Assembly (NCBI GenBank): GCA_003427395.1
Contig: BFEA01000434.1
Span: forward strand, 76,558 to 106,503
Reading direction: 5' to 3'
Source: Chara braunii
Lineage: Eukaryota > Streptophyta > Charophyceae > Charales > Characeae
Length of the DNA stretch: 29,946 nucleotides
Part shown: piece after piece, positions 9,982-19,515 of the stretch
Numbering within the stretch: position 1 is the stretch's first letter
Layout of the letters: each line of letters starts with the position of its first letter
Position numbers and translations under genes: made by a program
The notes under the pieces: model-generated
The model's database searches: none
Told to the model about the DNA's origin: nothing
What the model saw: only the letters and a program-made list of their open reading frames with translations

Positions 9982-10360
9982 CCCAGGCTCTGNAGATTGT
10001 ATCGAGTCAGGGTCGTTGGATNGATCCATTCGACTGTGACTCCTCGGTGGGGCCGAAAGTTTCCCGNGGATGGATTGTAATGCGGTACCGGGGTAGGTTC
10101 GTGAAAGACTGCCCTGGGTAGACCGCGATGTGGAAAGATGTTCCGAGCAATACGCTCGGTGGTTTGAGGGTAGCGAGGAAAATTCGTATATTAAGTAGTA
10201 GTTGAAAGGAATCCTCAACTTGAGTGACGTATGAGTGGAAGGGTTGAGTTTCCCTGATGGTGTTGAAGAATCAGGGGTTGTGGTGGAGAAGTTGGTGACA
10301 TCATGATAATAAAGCTCACATCATCTTCTTCGTATTCTGTGTATTTTCTTCGTATTGTGA
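9982..10360 (+). repeat. Left pseudo-LTR of the PLE
   Basis: A direct copy of 15987-16356, alignable from CTCTGNAGA (9988) to TATTGTGA (10360). It does not begin with TG or end with CA, unlike true LTRs. It contains a perfect 7-bp stem, CCCTGAT...ATCAGGG, around an 11-nt loop (about 10250-10276). A minus-strand frame over it is a shadow shared with the other copy. Confidence 0.85.
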
Positions 10361-11037
10361 TGACACACAGCCTCAGGGTCGACCTTGNCGTGGCTTGGGA
10401 ACGAACCTGAGGCGCCGGAACTTGCGCGTGAGATTGTTTTCACTCGTGAGTTTTGTGCGATTGAGTGTTCTATTATTTCTTGAATATTATATTTTATCAT
10501 TGNTTGAATATTATATTATTTCTTTTTCAGTCTTNATCATCTATGATTTATGCTCGTATGTTTCAATTTTATGGCGTATGCTNTAGCATTCTTTAATAGC
10601 CGATTAATTTCTCCCTGCTTACGGTGAGGGGTTGGTTCGTCGATTCCTCCGTAAGATTACGCTGCACCAAGTTACCGCGCGAGGTCGGTACTGCAGACGG
10701 AGCGCATATCGTTGTGCTGATGTAAGAGTTGAAGGAAGGAGGGTGCCGGCAACTTGGATGNCGGGAGGAAAGCGACNGCCGACGTACGAGCGGTGTTAGG
10801 ATTGACGTGTATGTGCGAGATATGCGGCCGAGCTATGGTCCGACGCGATCCTTATAACGGCGTCGCTGTAGGATCGGAGGAGGTATCGTCGTAATTNNGT
10901 NTGTCCACTATTAAGCTCACTCTCCTGACGACAGGCGCCATTGTGTTGTTGCGTATCGCGGTGCGCAGGCTTGTAGGTGGCAAGCGCACTGTGATGCTTG
11001 ACATTGTGATACGCGTGGCCGTGGAAGCTGTTCTTGC
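10361..11037 (+). other. PLE leader / 5' UTR
   Basis: About 680 bp between the left pseudo-LTR and ORF1 with no long frame. It contains a short tandem TTGAATATTATATT (about 10479 and 10505) and a TTTCTTTTTCAG tract near 10520-10532 that could be a 3' splice site. An in-frame TGA at 10999-11001 limits how far ORF1 can extend upstream. Confidence 0.6.
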
Positions 11038-12669
11038 ATGCTGGGCATGCTGAGGGCATCGAGCTGGGTCATTGAAACCAAGAAGAAGGAGCGGACGGTT
11101 GCTTGGAGCATTGGGGTAGGAGGGATCATACTCTTGTTATCCCTATTAGGACCCATGTACGGCCGCAATAGGAGCGGGCGAGGTGCGTCGCGGAAGGGGC
11201 GTTGGTCGAATTATGGACGTTATTGGTCCAATATGAGTGGGAGTGGCGGTCAGAATGGGCAGTTTAACCCGCCACCGCCTGGGGTGTATGGGCCATCGGG
11301 CCAAAATCCAATGGTGAATCAAGCTGGCATGCCAGCCGGTAGCAGCAGTGCCTCTGGAAGTGGCAGTGCATATCAGGTGCAGCAACCGGCTGGGCAGTGG
11401 AATGCTCAAACATGGCCAGGACCATGGCCTATGGCTGGACCATGGATGATGCCTCCAGCACCGGTTGCACCAATGCCTCAAGTTGCGCAGCCTATGGTCG
11501 TACAACCGCCATTTGTGATGTAACCGCAGGTTATTACGCCTGGTCCGCCATCGATCCAACCTGCAAATGTGTCGCATCCGCATGCGAGTAATCAGTCGAG
11601 CTCGGTGTAGAACANCCTGTTCTCGGACCGTTTGTCAAACTCCGGCAAAGGACCTGCTGCGAATGCATTCCCGGATCCGGGGAATCGGGCTTATTTCACT
11701 AAAGAATATATGGATATTCTGGAAGATATCAAGTCGACTAAGGTTTTGGATGAGGCTAAGAAAAAGGTGGTTGGTAATAGGCGTGGTGGTGGTGTGCAGA
11801 TCATCGGGAATTCTGGTGAAAACCATGTTTCGCTGGCGAGAGCTGACGATCGGAGTGAGGAAATGAAGGCGTGGGTGTCCTCAACGCTTGGAGAATCACT
11901 AAGGCAAATCANTAAGAAGCTTGAAGCAATAGATGCTAAGGCCAGTGTTGCAGCGTCCGAAAAGGAAGAGCTTGTGAAGCTGCGTGCAGAGAAGGCGACA
12001 CTTGAACAGGTTGTGCTGAACANGGTGAAGAAATCAAGTAGTGAGAAATGGAAAAGGGCGACTGCCGTACCCACTGCTCCTGTCGCGGCCACGCCAAAGT
12101 TGAGTGCTGCGAAGGTGCGATCACGGGGCAGCTCAAAATCAAGGTCACGACGAGTTGAGATCTCATCGGATGAAGATAGGGATGATGGCGTGAAACAGAA
12201 CTTGGCGCCGAAAATGGAAAAGAGCAGCGATATCTTTGAGGTGAAGAAGCTGCTGACTGAGCTGGTGCAAGGATTGGTAGTGCAAAAAGGCAAGCAGCAG
12301 GAAAGTACTCCTGAGAAGGCGCATGTGCCTGAGTGCGAGGATGATGAGGCTGATGACTTGGAACTCACGCAGAAACCCATCAGTGCGGAAGAAGATGAAG
12401 CCGATGAAGATGGACTTGCGGCCTATATGAAGATGAGGCAGGAATTTTACTTGTCACTGCACTTCTCTCGTGTACAAGAGCTATGCAAGCAAAAGGGAGT
12501 CAGTTATGTCCGCAAGGACCTTGGGTCGTGGGAGCTCGCGCGTCTCGACTTATAGGAGTACGCTGATCAGCTCAAGGACGGAGCTCCGGTAACCGCTGAA
12601 GCATCAAAGAATCGGGATAACCCAGATCTCACTGATGGTGCTGATACTGGTACCGTCGCTGGTAACTAG
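11038..12669 (+). pseudogene. PLE ORF1: gag-like protein with SAP-like end, interrupted by stops
   Basis: An open frame from ATG 11038 (ATG 11155, MYGRNRSGRG, is an alternative start) to the TAG at 12667. It is broken by TAA 11521, TAG 11608 and TAG 12553 but has no frameshift. The N-terminal ~160 residues are Gly/Pro/Gln/Trp-rich and probably disordered (RGRWSNYGRYWSN, then PPPPGVYGPSGQNP). A Lys/Glu/Ala-rich segment follows with coiled-coil character (about 11850-12060), then a Ser/Arg patch SRGSSKSRSRRVEISSDEDR and an acidic stretch. The end, RVQELCKQKGVSYVRKDLGS and ELARLDL, has the helix-turn-helix spacing of a SAP DNA-binding domain, and it carries on past the 12553 stop (EYADQLKDG). 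It likely has an RNA- or DNA-binding structural role. Function is inferred only from composition and position before ORF2. Confidence 0.65.
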
Positions 12670-12846
12670 CGACAGGGTAGCCTGCGGTCACTAAAGAGGG
12701 CGGTAACTAGGCTATTGGTTTTAAAGGAGCGTGTTGATAGTGCACTTTGCACTGAGTTGGATCGGATCCATGTCCTAATTATACTACTAGCATGTCTTCG
12801 TGGGGATCTGGCCTGGGGAAGGGTTTATGTTCGGTTTTGGTTGCGC

Positions 12847-15543
12847 ATGTCTTGGAATGAATGGGAACAAATATTGGGTGGCACGGGGTGTGTCTATGCG
12901 ATCATGTCGCTAAGTCATAAGCTTATTTATGTTGGTAAGACTGTACGATCGCTAAAGGACATATGGAGAGAACATTGTCGCGCTGTGTGTANAGGAAGCG
13001 AGCAGCGCGTGCACTCATGGCTCAGGAAAATTGGCTTGCAGCACTACGTCCCGATCCCAATTTGGTTTGGTGAACAATCGACTATTGAAGGAATCGAGGT
13101 TAAGATTATTAGAAGTCATAACCCGGGGCTTAACTCGATGGGTGCTTCGCGTGTCAAGAAGTCGCGGAGATGTCGGGGTGGTAAAAAGAAANTGAGGGTC
13201 TACTCGAATGCTCTCGAGCCCTTACTGTTCGACTGTCCCGCGGTGAGCGCTCGACAGGAACNTGACTTATTGAGAATTCTCAAGATGATCCGGAAAAACA
13301 AATGTAAGGGTCCTGTGGTTATCACTAATAATGCTGGTTGTCAGTGGGTGACGGCGTGGAGATTGGTTAAATTGTTGTTTGGTGCATCGAAAATTGAAAG
13401 GGGGGATGGGAAGTTACTGCTGGGAGATGCTAAGGCTGAGATAGAGTGTGGGGGGAGTTGGTCTGTCACAATGTTATGCATGACTAAGACCAGGACTGAG
13501 CGGGATAAGGCCAAACTGATTTCTTTGCTGCGTGCACTATGGAAAAGGAAGGTGTTGTTCTCTTTGTCGTTGGATGAAGTATTGCAGCTGAATAGTAGTA
13601 TTAAAACCATCAGTCAAAAGAGGGGGAGGCAGATTCTGAGGGGTATCCTCACCGATGTGTGCAAGAAGAGGTTTGGACTGAACCCTAGAATGAATATTAC
13701 TGTCAAGATTCCTTTTTGTACGACGGTGGATAAACGGAAAGTGGATGTGACCGTGAGGAACTGGATCCGGGAAAAAGTGTTACCACCTTCGCTGGCTGAC
13801 TTGTATGCAGGAAGAACGAGGACCGTGTGGTTGAAAGCCCGCTCGGTTGGTGATCTTCTGCATAACCAGAAGTCCTTCGCCCAGGCGCATAACTTCGAAT
13901 GCACCTGTGCTGGACTTGACTTGCCCAGATTAAATGGGCATGTAGCGGTCAAGCTTAGCGAGATGGATAATATCCACTCGTTTCTATTCAACGCAAAAAA
14001 CGTTCCTTTTTCGGGTTCAATGGAGAGTAGGAAGATGGTGGGTAGTGCCTGCAATGATGCTCTTGACGGGTTACGAAGGGCAGGCTTGGTCATGGATGAA
14101 ATGCGTGTTGAGTGGCTGACAGTCACTCGAAAGGGAGAAGCGAGGCATATCGACTGCGTTCTGAGTGAGTATATGACTGGTGTTGGTCGTGTGCTTAATG
14201 GATTGGTCCTGTCCCCGCTCGATCGGAACACTAGTGAGACGTGGGTCGAGTGTCCGGTACTGTATGAGGGCGGGCTTCGGAAGATGTATCTCTGTAATGA
14301 GAACTATGAGAAGGTGGTGACTCCACCCAATGAGTTGTTGAGCGAATGTAAAACGGCTTATGAGAATGCCGACCTTCGTAAGCTAGCTGCCTGGGACCGT
14401 AAGGGCTGCTTGCAGTTTTCGTACGTGTTATCAAAGGAAAAGGATAAGCTAAGGAAACGTCCGATTGTCCCCTCGTTTGCTAGTCCTTTTCGCTCGGCAT
14501 CAGGGTTGCTCTCTACTGCATTGAATGGATTGATTAAAAAGTTGAAAGTGCCACACTTTAACTTGCGCACGATTGATGATCTCAAAGGGGAGGTAAGCAG
14601 GATGAACGAATTTGGTACAAGGATGGGGCTGCACTGTGAGGTACGTACCTATGATATTAAGGAAATGTTCACGCAGCTGCCACATGATGAGATCAAAATG
14701 GCAGTATGATGGGTGGTGGATATGTTTCATGAGAGGGGTATAAAATGGATCCGGATTAACTGCCGTAAGAAGCAGTCGACGTTCGGGAAGTCTCATGGGG
14801 AAGCCGGTTGGAAATCAATCAAACTGAGTGAGTTGGTCACACTTACTGAGTTCCAGTTGTCAAATACGTTCCTCCGAGTGGGTGACTCAGTACTAAAGCA
14901 AAGGCAGGGTATCCCAATGGGCGGGAGAGTTAGTCCTCCTCTGACCTGTGTCATGTGCATGTTCTCAGAATATAAGCTTATAACATCCCTTGGGGCCGAT
15001 GCTAGGTTTATCACGGGGAAGAGGTATATCGATGACCTGCTATTGGTGTCGTTTTTNAAGAAGGGTGATCNGGAACTTGCCCGNAAGGCTGGNGAGCGAT
15101 TTGACTTAGTAACGCAATGTTACCCCANGGGATTGCAGCTTGAGAGAACTGATCCAGGGAATGGGACACTGGATTTTCTGGAAACGAGACTTATTGTTGG
15201 CGGTGAACCAAGGTGCATTATCATGGCACACAAGTTCAAGAATGCAGACTCCATTTGGGGACCGNAAGGCCTGCGGTTTCGAACCTATAAGGACTTCANG
15301 TCCTTCGGGCCTACAAAAGCAAAATTCGNTACTGTGGNGAATGCCATCCTCCGAATTTCGAGGAATTCGAACGATTGGGGTGTTACCTTCCTCAATATCC
15401 TGACTCTGGCGGAGGAACTAAGGAAATTGCAGTACCCAAGCAAGGTGGTGATCGCAGGTCTAGATTGGATGAGTAGGAGAGATCCCACCCCCTTTTGGAG
15501 CCATATGGCGGCTTTCTCCCGGGTCTGGTTGGGAAAAGCTTGA
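12847..15543 (+). pseudogene. PLE ORF2: GIY-YIG endonuclease, CxC linker, reverse transcriptase
   Basis: The frame is open from the stop at 12667; the first ATG is 12847 (MSWNEWEQIL), just before the endonuclease. GIY-YIG features from that Met: CVY at residues 15-17, IYVGKT at 27-32, LKDIWREH at 36-43, and a Glu-bearing IEGIEVKII before GLN. In I-TevI the matching helix has Arg four residues before His; here that residue is Ile39. The CxC linker is ECTC at residues 351-354 (13897-13908). The RT has RPIVPSFASPFRSASGLLST (motif 2 region), YDIKEMFTQLP (motif A, Asp codon 14653), QGIPMGGRVSP (motif B, 14905) and YIDDLL (motif C, 15025), then GNGTLDFLETRL. A TGA at 14707 between motifs A and B breaks the frame, and several N bases follow. 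No integrase, protease or RNase H is seen, and telomerase-related RT features fit PLEs. Confidence 0.88.
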
Positions 15544-15986
15544 AACCAAGGTGGGATGAAGCTTGCAAGCCACCTGCAGTTCAGGATTACGATCTCCGAC
15601 GGGTTGCTGTACCCAGATGATCCGATTCCTGGCAAGATTGGACGCTAGTGGAAACGTGGGACGCACAGTGACAGAGGGGGAAGTCCGATATGGACAAGCC
15701 CTCGTGCGGTGCTGTTGGATATGGGATCTGGGTTTTTGGTCTGTGTAGCGCGGAAATGCCGCGGGTGTATGTAGTCAGGTTCCGGGATAATCCAGTCAGA
15801 ATTCTGATCGGAAGCGCACACAGGCGGGACGACCAAGAACAACGACGGAGTAACGCAAGTCTCCGCAGGTGGATTGAGTCCTGATGCCTGGATTAATACA
15901 GTAAATGCCGATCCTGATGCGCGTGGGCAGTAGGCCAAGGAACAGGAACAGAGTAACGTTTTTTTTTTTGTTTTTGTTTTTTTTTT
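15544..15986 (+). other. PLE 3' region with poly-pyrimidine tract
   Basis: Between ORF2 and the right pseudo-LTR there is no gene. It ends in a nearly pure T tract with two G (15959-15986) running straight into CTCTGCAG, where the homology between the pseudo-LTRs starts. The tract plus CAG looks like a 3' splice acceptor, though a simple repeat is an equal explanation. Confidence 0.6.
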
Positions 15987-16356
15987 CTCTGCAGATGTAT
16001 CGAGTCAGGGTCGTTGGATCGATCCATTCGACTGTGACTCCTCGGTGGGGCCGAAATTTTCCCGCGGATGGATTGTAATGCGGTACCGGGGTAGTTTCGC
16101 GAAAGACTGCCCTGGGTAGACCGCGGTGAGGAAAGATGTTCAGAGCAATACGCTCGGTGGTTTGAGGGTAGCGAGGAAAATTCGTATATTAAGTAGTAGA
16201 TGAAAGGAATCCTCAACTTGAGTGACGTATGAGTGGAAGGGTTGAGTTTCCCTGATGGTGTTGAAGAATCAGGGGTTGTGGTGGAGAAGCTGGTGACGTC
16301 ATGATAATAAAGCTCACATCATCTTCTTCGTATTCTGTGTATTTTCTTCGGATTGT
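15987..16356 (+). repeat. Right pseudo-LTR of the PLE
   Basis: A direct copy of the left pseudo-LTR, from CTCTGCAGATGTATCGAG to CGGATTGT. It has the same CCCTGAT/ATCAGGG hairpin (about 16250-16276), unchanged between copies. This is the 3' end of the element. Confidence 0.85.
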
Positions 16357-16367
16357 GAATGAATCTT
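16357..16367. repeat. Right target-site duplication of the PLE
   Basis: GAATGAATCTT, identical to 9971-9981. The first GA also continues the end of the pseudo-LTR (the left copy ends TATTGTGA), so the duplication is 9 to 11 bp. Confidence 0.8.
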
Positions 16368-16833
16368 GACCATGGCCTGAGCTGAAAGTTACCATCCGTG
16401 AGGATGTCCTCGCAAGAGCTCTCTCTGCGAGAGGTGTCCGGCGTTCGTTGTGTGTTGCTTTGTCCTGGCGCTGAAGCCCGAAACGTGTCTTCGTAGTTGG
16501 TTCAGGTAGAGTCTCCGCTGTGTACATCAGGTAGACCTAAACTGAGGGTACTGCCACCGATTGAAGATCTCCAGTATATCCCGTCCGATCCTGGTAATCC
16601 CCGTTTTACCGTGAGGTAAGATACGGGGTTTAACAGTGGTGAGGTGAGGCTGTGTTTGTGTAGTGAGGTGTGAGGGCAGAGCGCCGAGAAGGGAGGGTGT
16701 GTTGCGGTATCGGGCTGCCCTTGGGGAGTCTCGCCCGATCTCAGTGAGATCGTTCCATATCCGAGGTGGAAGCAGCGAATACCTCTTACCGTCATAGCCT
16801 GGCCATGGCGGGCGGGCAGCGAGGCAGGGTAAA
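16368..16833. other. PLE right flank, no gene recognised
   Basis: About 470 bp of unassigned sequence. Small hairpins are visible (TTACC GTGA GGTAA near 16606-16620, and GATCTCAGTGAGATC near 16738-16752). No coding frame with recognisable content. Confidence 0.5.
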
Positions 16834-16912
16834 AACCTAAGCTCAGTGGTTAGAGCACCGGTTGGAAATGCGCACTGTGGTATAAGGTTGCGGGTTCAAA
16901 ACTCCGCAGCCT
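16834..16912 (+). pseudogene. tRNA-like sequence (Pol III A and B boxes)
   Basis: TAAGCTCAGTGGTTAGAGCA (16838-16857) fits a tRNA D-arm/A box. GCGGGTTCAAAACTCCGC (about 16890-16907) fits a T-arm/B box with a four-base-pair GCGG/CCGC stem and one extra loop base. The anticodon arm does not fold cleanly, so this is a tRNA-derived SINE head or a tRNA pseudogene and not a working tRNA. Confidence 0.6.
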
Positions 16913-17139
16913 TGCGCATGGACACCGGCAGGGCGTTAGAGTGACGCACGGCTGGACATACATCCCCTTGGGCTGACGCATGGTACTATTACAGACACTG
17001 CCTGCGCACCATCCAAGGGGTAGTCCTGGTTGTTGTATGCTGGGTCTTGACTATGCGTGGGTTGCTTGACGTAGCTATTGATTGTTCTGAAATTCTCCCC
17101 TGTTCTGGCATTCCATACATTGGCATCAATTCAGAACAT

Positions 17140-17197
17140 AGCACATAAGATAGGGCATTGTAGCTACACAACACAGGGTGTGGGTTCGAGTCTGGCT
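17140..17197 (+). pseudogene. Second tRNA-like fragment
   Basis: GGGTGTGGGTTCGAGTCTGG (17176-17195) is a good B box/T-arm. A degenerate A-box-like GATAGGGCATTG lies about 35 bp upstream. It may belong to the same class of tRNA-derived SINE as 16834-16912, 300 bp away. Confidence 0.4.
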
Positions 17198-17311
17198 AGA
17201 GACTTTGGGGCAGTTTCTTGCACAGACCGGCCCACCATTCATATGACAATACAACCCTACACATATATGTACAGAACTCAATTGGGGCTTGGTGGGGGTC
17301 CGAACTACTGC

Positions 17312-17758
17312 TGGGGTTGGCTGGGATCAAGGCTTCGCGCTTGTCCCTGTCCAGCCTCAGTATCTAGAACCATGGCATATACACATACATGACTGGGGGT
17401 AGGCTGGGGTTTTCAAGGCTTCGCGCTTGTCCTTGCCTGGCCTCGGTATCGAGAACCATGGATAATACACAGATAGCACGTACACAAATGACTGGGGCTG
17501 GCTGGGGCTCAAGGCTTCACGCTTGGCCCTGTCCAGCCTCAGTATCTGACATCTGTAGAAAGGAGAAACATGCCAGAATACGACACATATATAGTATACA
17601 CATGCCAGAATGGGGGTTGGTAGGAGAAGCAGACATAATACTAGAGCCTGGCGCCCGATGTACCCAAGTAACGTGGCTTGCTTGACTGTGCCTCAACTGG
17701 GGCTGGGAGGGGCTCAAGGCTTCGCGCTTGGTCCAGCCTAGCCCCGGTGCCTAGAACT
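17312..17758. repeat. Four-copy minisatellite with internal hairpin
   Basis: Copies at about 17312-17375, 17394-17461, 17493-17549 and 17698-17758. Each holds a GGGGCTGG-type start, CAAGGCTTCGCGCTTG, a CCAGCC-type segment, GTATCTAGAAC and usually CCATGG. The first three are spaced about 80-100 bp apart and the fourth about 205 bp on. In copy 3, GGCTGG pairs with CCAGCC and, inside that, CAAG with CTTG. Every copy keeps the inner CAAG...CTTG pair. Confidence 0.75.
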
Positions 17759-17966
17759 ACTGTCTGGTCCNAGTCNCCCTCTGAAATACCATGGTGATAG
17801 TCCTGAGTAGTAATACTNAGGTAGGATGGTAGGGATAGGGGTGCGCTAGGAGAATTGCCGAGAGGATGGGTAAGGAGGTGGTCTTACGGTGAATAAGAGA
17901 ATGTCAGGACAGCCAATAGCTGTGTCGGCAACCCCGTGTGTCCGGAGTCCGGTCTCTACAACAACC

Positions 17967-18177
17967 AGGGCTTTTTTTAGAAAAAAAAAAAAAAAAAAGA
18001 TTTGCCAGGAGTTACCACACCTGGCTGCGACAGCTACTCCGAGCGGCGCGTTAGCGCTAGCCGTGAGTAGCGCCCGAATTTCCGCCCGACACACCCTTCA
18101 ATCATCTCTCAGTATCTGCATCAACTTCTGGTCAGATTCATCCAGAAATTGCCAAAAAAAAAAAAAAAAAAAGCCCT
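17967..18177. repeat. Poly(A)-ended segment bounded by inverted repeats
   Basis: AGGGCTTTTTTT (17967-17978) and AAAAAAAGCCCT (18166-18177) are perfect 12-bp inverted copies. Inside lie two A runs, 17981-17998 and 18154-18172, about 155 bp apart. Two successive retro-insertions, or one short SINE that entered an existing A tract, would give this. Confidence 0.55.
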
Positions 18178-18914
18178 ATCCTTGTCTCGCATAGGGTGCC
18201 AGTCCAGTTGCTCTTCACCCACAATGCAAGGGAATGTTCAGACAACAAAACATGAAACGGAGGACGAAAAGAAGAGAGAAGAAAGGAGAGGAGAGCCATC
18301 TTTGCCGAGCACTAGCCCCTTGAAGGACGGGGCACTGCTGTTGTCCTCGCTTGGCCCGCTCTGGGTCTTCCGCAGGGAGGTCCATGCTGGAGGGGAAACA
18401 TCCCAACAGTACCCAGACACACAGCATGGAGATCTCTAGAACGTCCCGGATCTAGATTGAGTCCCAATTGCATCTTTTTGACTCTAGATGGCCCCATTCC
18501 CACATCACACTAATTCGTCTTATCTTCTGAAGCATCCCTCTATTCCCATCCCCTATACCACCAGACTCCAGCCACTGCTCTGGTTCTTGCAATTCAACCC
18601 ATTTCACCCTGCCACCTCCTTTCACTCCTTCCCAAAACCTCTTTCTTCAACTGCAACTCGCAGCATTTTCACAAATTTCACGCGCTCTCCTAACCCTTGC
18701 CCATCTCACCCTCCCACTCCCCGAGAGCCCTACCATCCTACCAGTGTACACTGAGTATCTATCTATCTACAGCGGTCCATTTTCCGAAAGCCCTTCTCAA
18801 AATGATATTTACTGCCCTTTACTTTGAATTGCACAACTTCAGCACAAGAGCCTGGCTCTGGCCTGCAAGAACGATCCCAGTTCATGGTCCAATGATGCTT
18901 TTTGGTTTATTTTG
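18178..18914. other. Unassigned sequence, pyrimidine-rich in part
   Basis: No gene recognised. 18490-18760 is C/T-rich on the plus strand with low-complexity translations. A (TATC)3-like stretch sits near 18753-18768. Confidence 0.5.
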
Positions 18915-18987
18915 CTTTTTTTGGAAACAATGCTCCAGTCTTTTCATGGGTAGCAGCATGTTCCCAGCGTCCCATATGGAAATATAC
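18915..18987 (-). mobile_element. Diverged LINE/SINE 3'-tail copy
   Basis: Read on the minus strand, it goes from GTATATTTCCATATGGGACG through GCTGGG to ACTGGAGCATTGTTTCC and an A run. It parallels the SINE-like element at 22078-22178 (TTTTACATGGGACG ... GATTGGAGCATTTATCCC and poly(A)). The CCCGGTT loop and second stem arm of the hairpin are missing here. Confidence 0.6.
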
Positions 18988-19515
18988 AGAACAATGTGAG
19001 ATATTGGGCATATTACCCCGCTTCGGTGGAGAATAACAGGAATATTCATGAGAAAACTACTGAACCATTCAGAAAAGCCACAGGAAACATACCGAATAGT
19101 AGCGAATACCAAGGTACACAAGTGTTACACAACAGACAAAAGTCACCAAACTGAAACCCACCAAGGCTGTCATGTTCTCAATACTAGGTCTCTAGTACCA
19201 GGCCTCTCACCCCCAACTTGCCTAGGCCCTACGTTACAAGACAGCATGACTTGCCCCAGGTCCTGCTAGTGTCATCCTGGCAATGACCCCCAGTTGGCCA
19301 CTGGAATGCCCCCCCCCCAACAATTTTCCAGATCTCTTGACCAGGCCTCACGCTCCCGCAAACAGCAGGTCTTTATGGCAGCGCCCGAGCAGAGGCCAGC
19401 GTCGTTCTGGCATCGGCCATCCATGGGCCACTGAAGGTAACAGTGTCAATGCGGCGTCAGATGAACTGCTAAACACCTCTGGAATATCCTGGCCTCCCCG
19501 TTCCTGTGATAACAG
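18988..19515. other. Unassigned sequence
   Basis: About 530 bp with no recognised gene or repeat. A short C run lies at about 19310-19318. Confidence 0.5.

Larger units (their letters stand above)
9982..16356 (+). mobile_element. Penelope-like element with N-terminal GIY-YIG endonuclease
   Basis: A complete-looking retroelement insertion of about 6.4 kb between 11-bp direct repeats. From left to right it has a pseudo-LTR (9982-10360), a leader, ORF1 (11038-12669), ORF2 (12847-15543), a 3' region and a second pseudo-LTR (15987-16356). ORF2 has the order GIY-YIG endonuclease, CxC linker, reverse transcriptase. Published work describes this permuted order for the Naiad/Chlamys clade of PLEs, Chlamys being the form in green algae and spike mosses. 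I infer a Chlamys-like element. The upstream pseudo-LTR equals a 5'-truncated tandem copy joined head-to-tail, as is usual in PLEs; the full unit is then about 10361-16356. The pseudo-LTRs differ by about ten substitutions and one indel over roughly 360 bp by eye (~97% identity). Confidence 0.88.

Noticed and set aside
10716-10740. Hammerhead ribozyme starting at CTGATG in the PLE leader
   Set aside because: The conserved GAAA segment and closing stems are not found.
11521-12669. Alternative genetic code with TAA/TAG read as Gln (some ulvophyte algae)
   Set aside because: The TAR codons in ORF1 fit Gln positions, but ORF2 is broken by TGA, which this code does not explain. Simple C-to-T decay covers all cases.
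9982-16356. LTR retrotransposon
   Set aside because: The direct repeats do not start TG and end CA. No protease, RNase H or integrase is present, and the RT plus GIY-YIG domain fits a PLE.
18488-18754. Plus-strand frame rich in Pro/Ser/Thr
   Set aside because: C/T-rich low-complexity DNA, no conserved motif.
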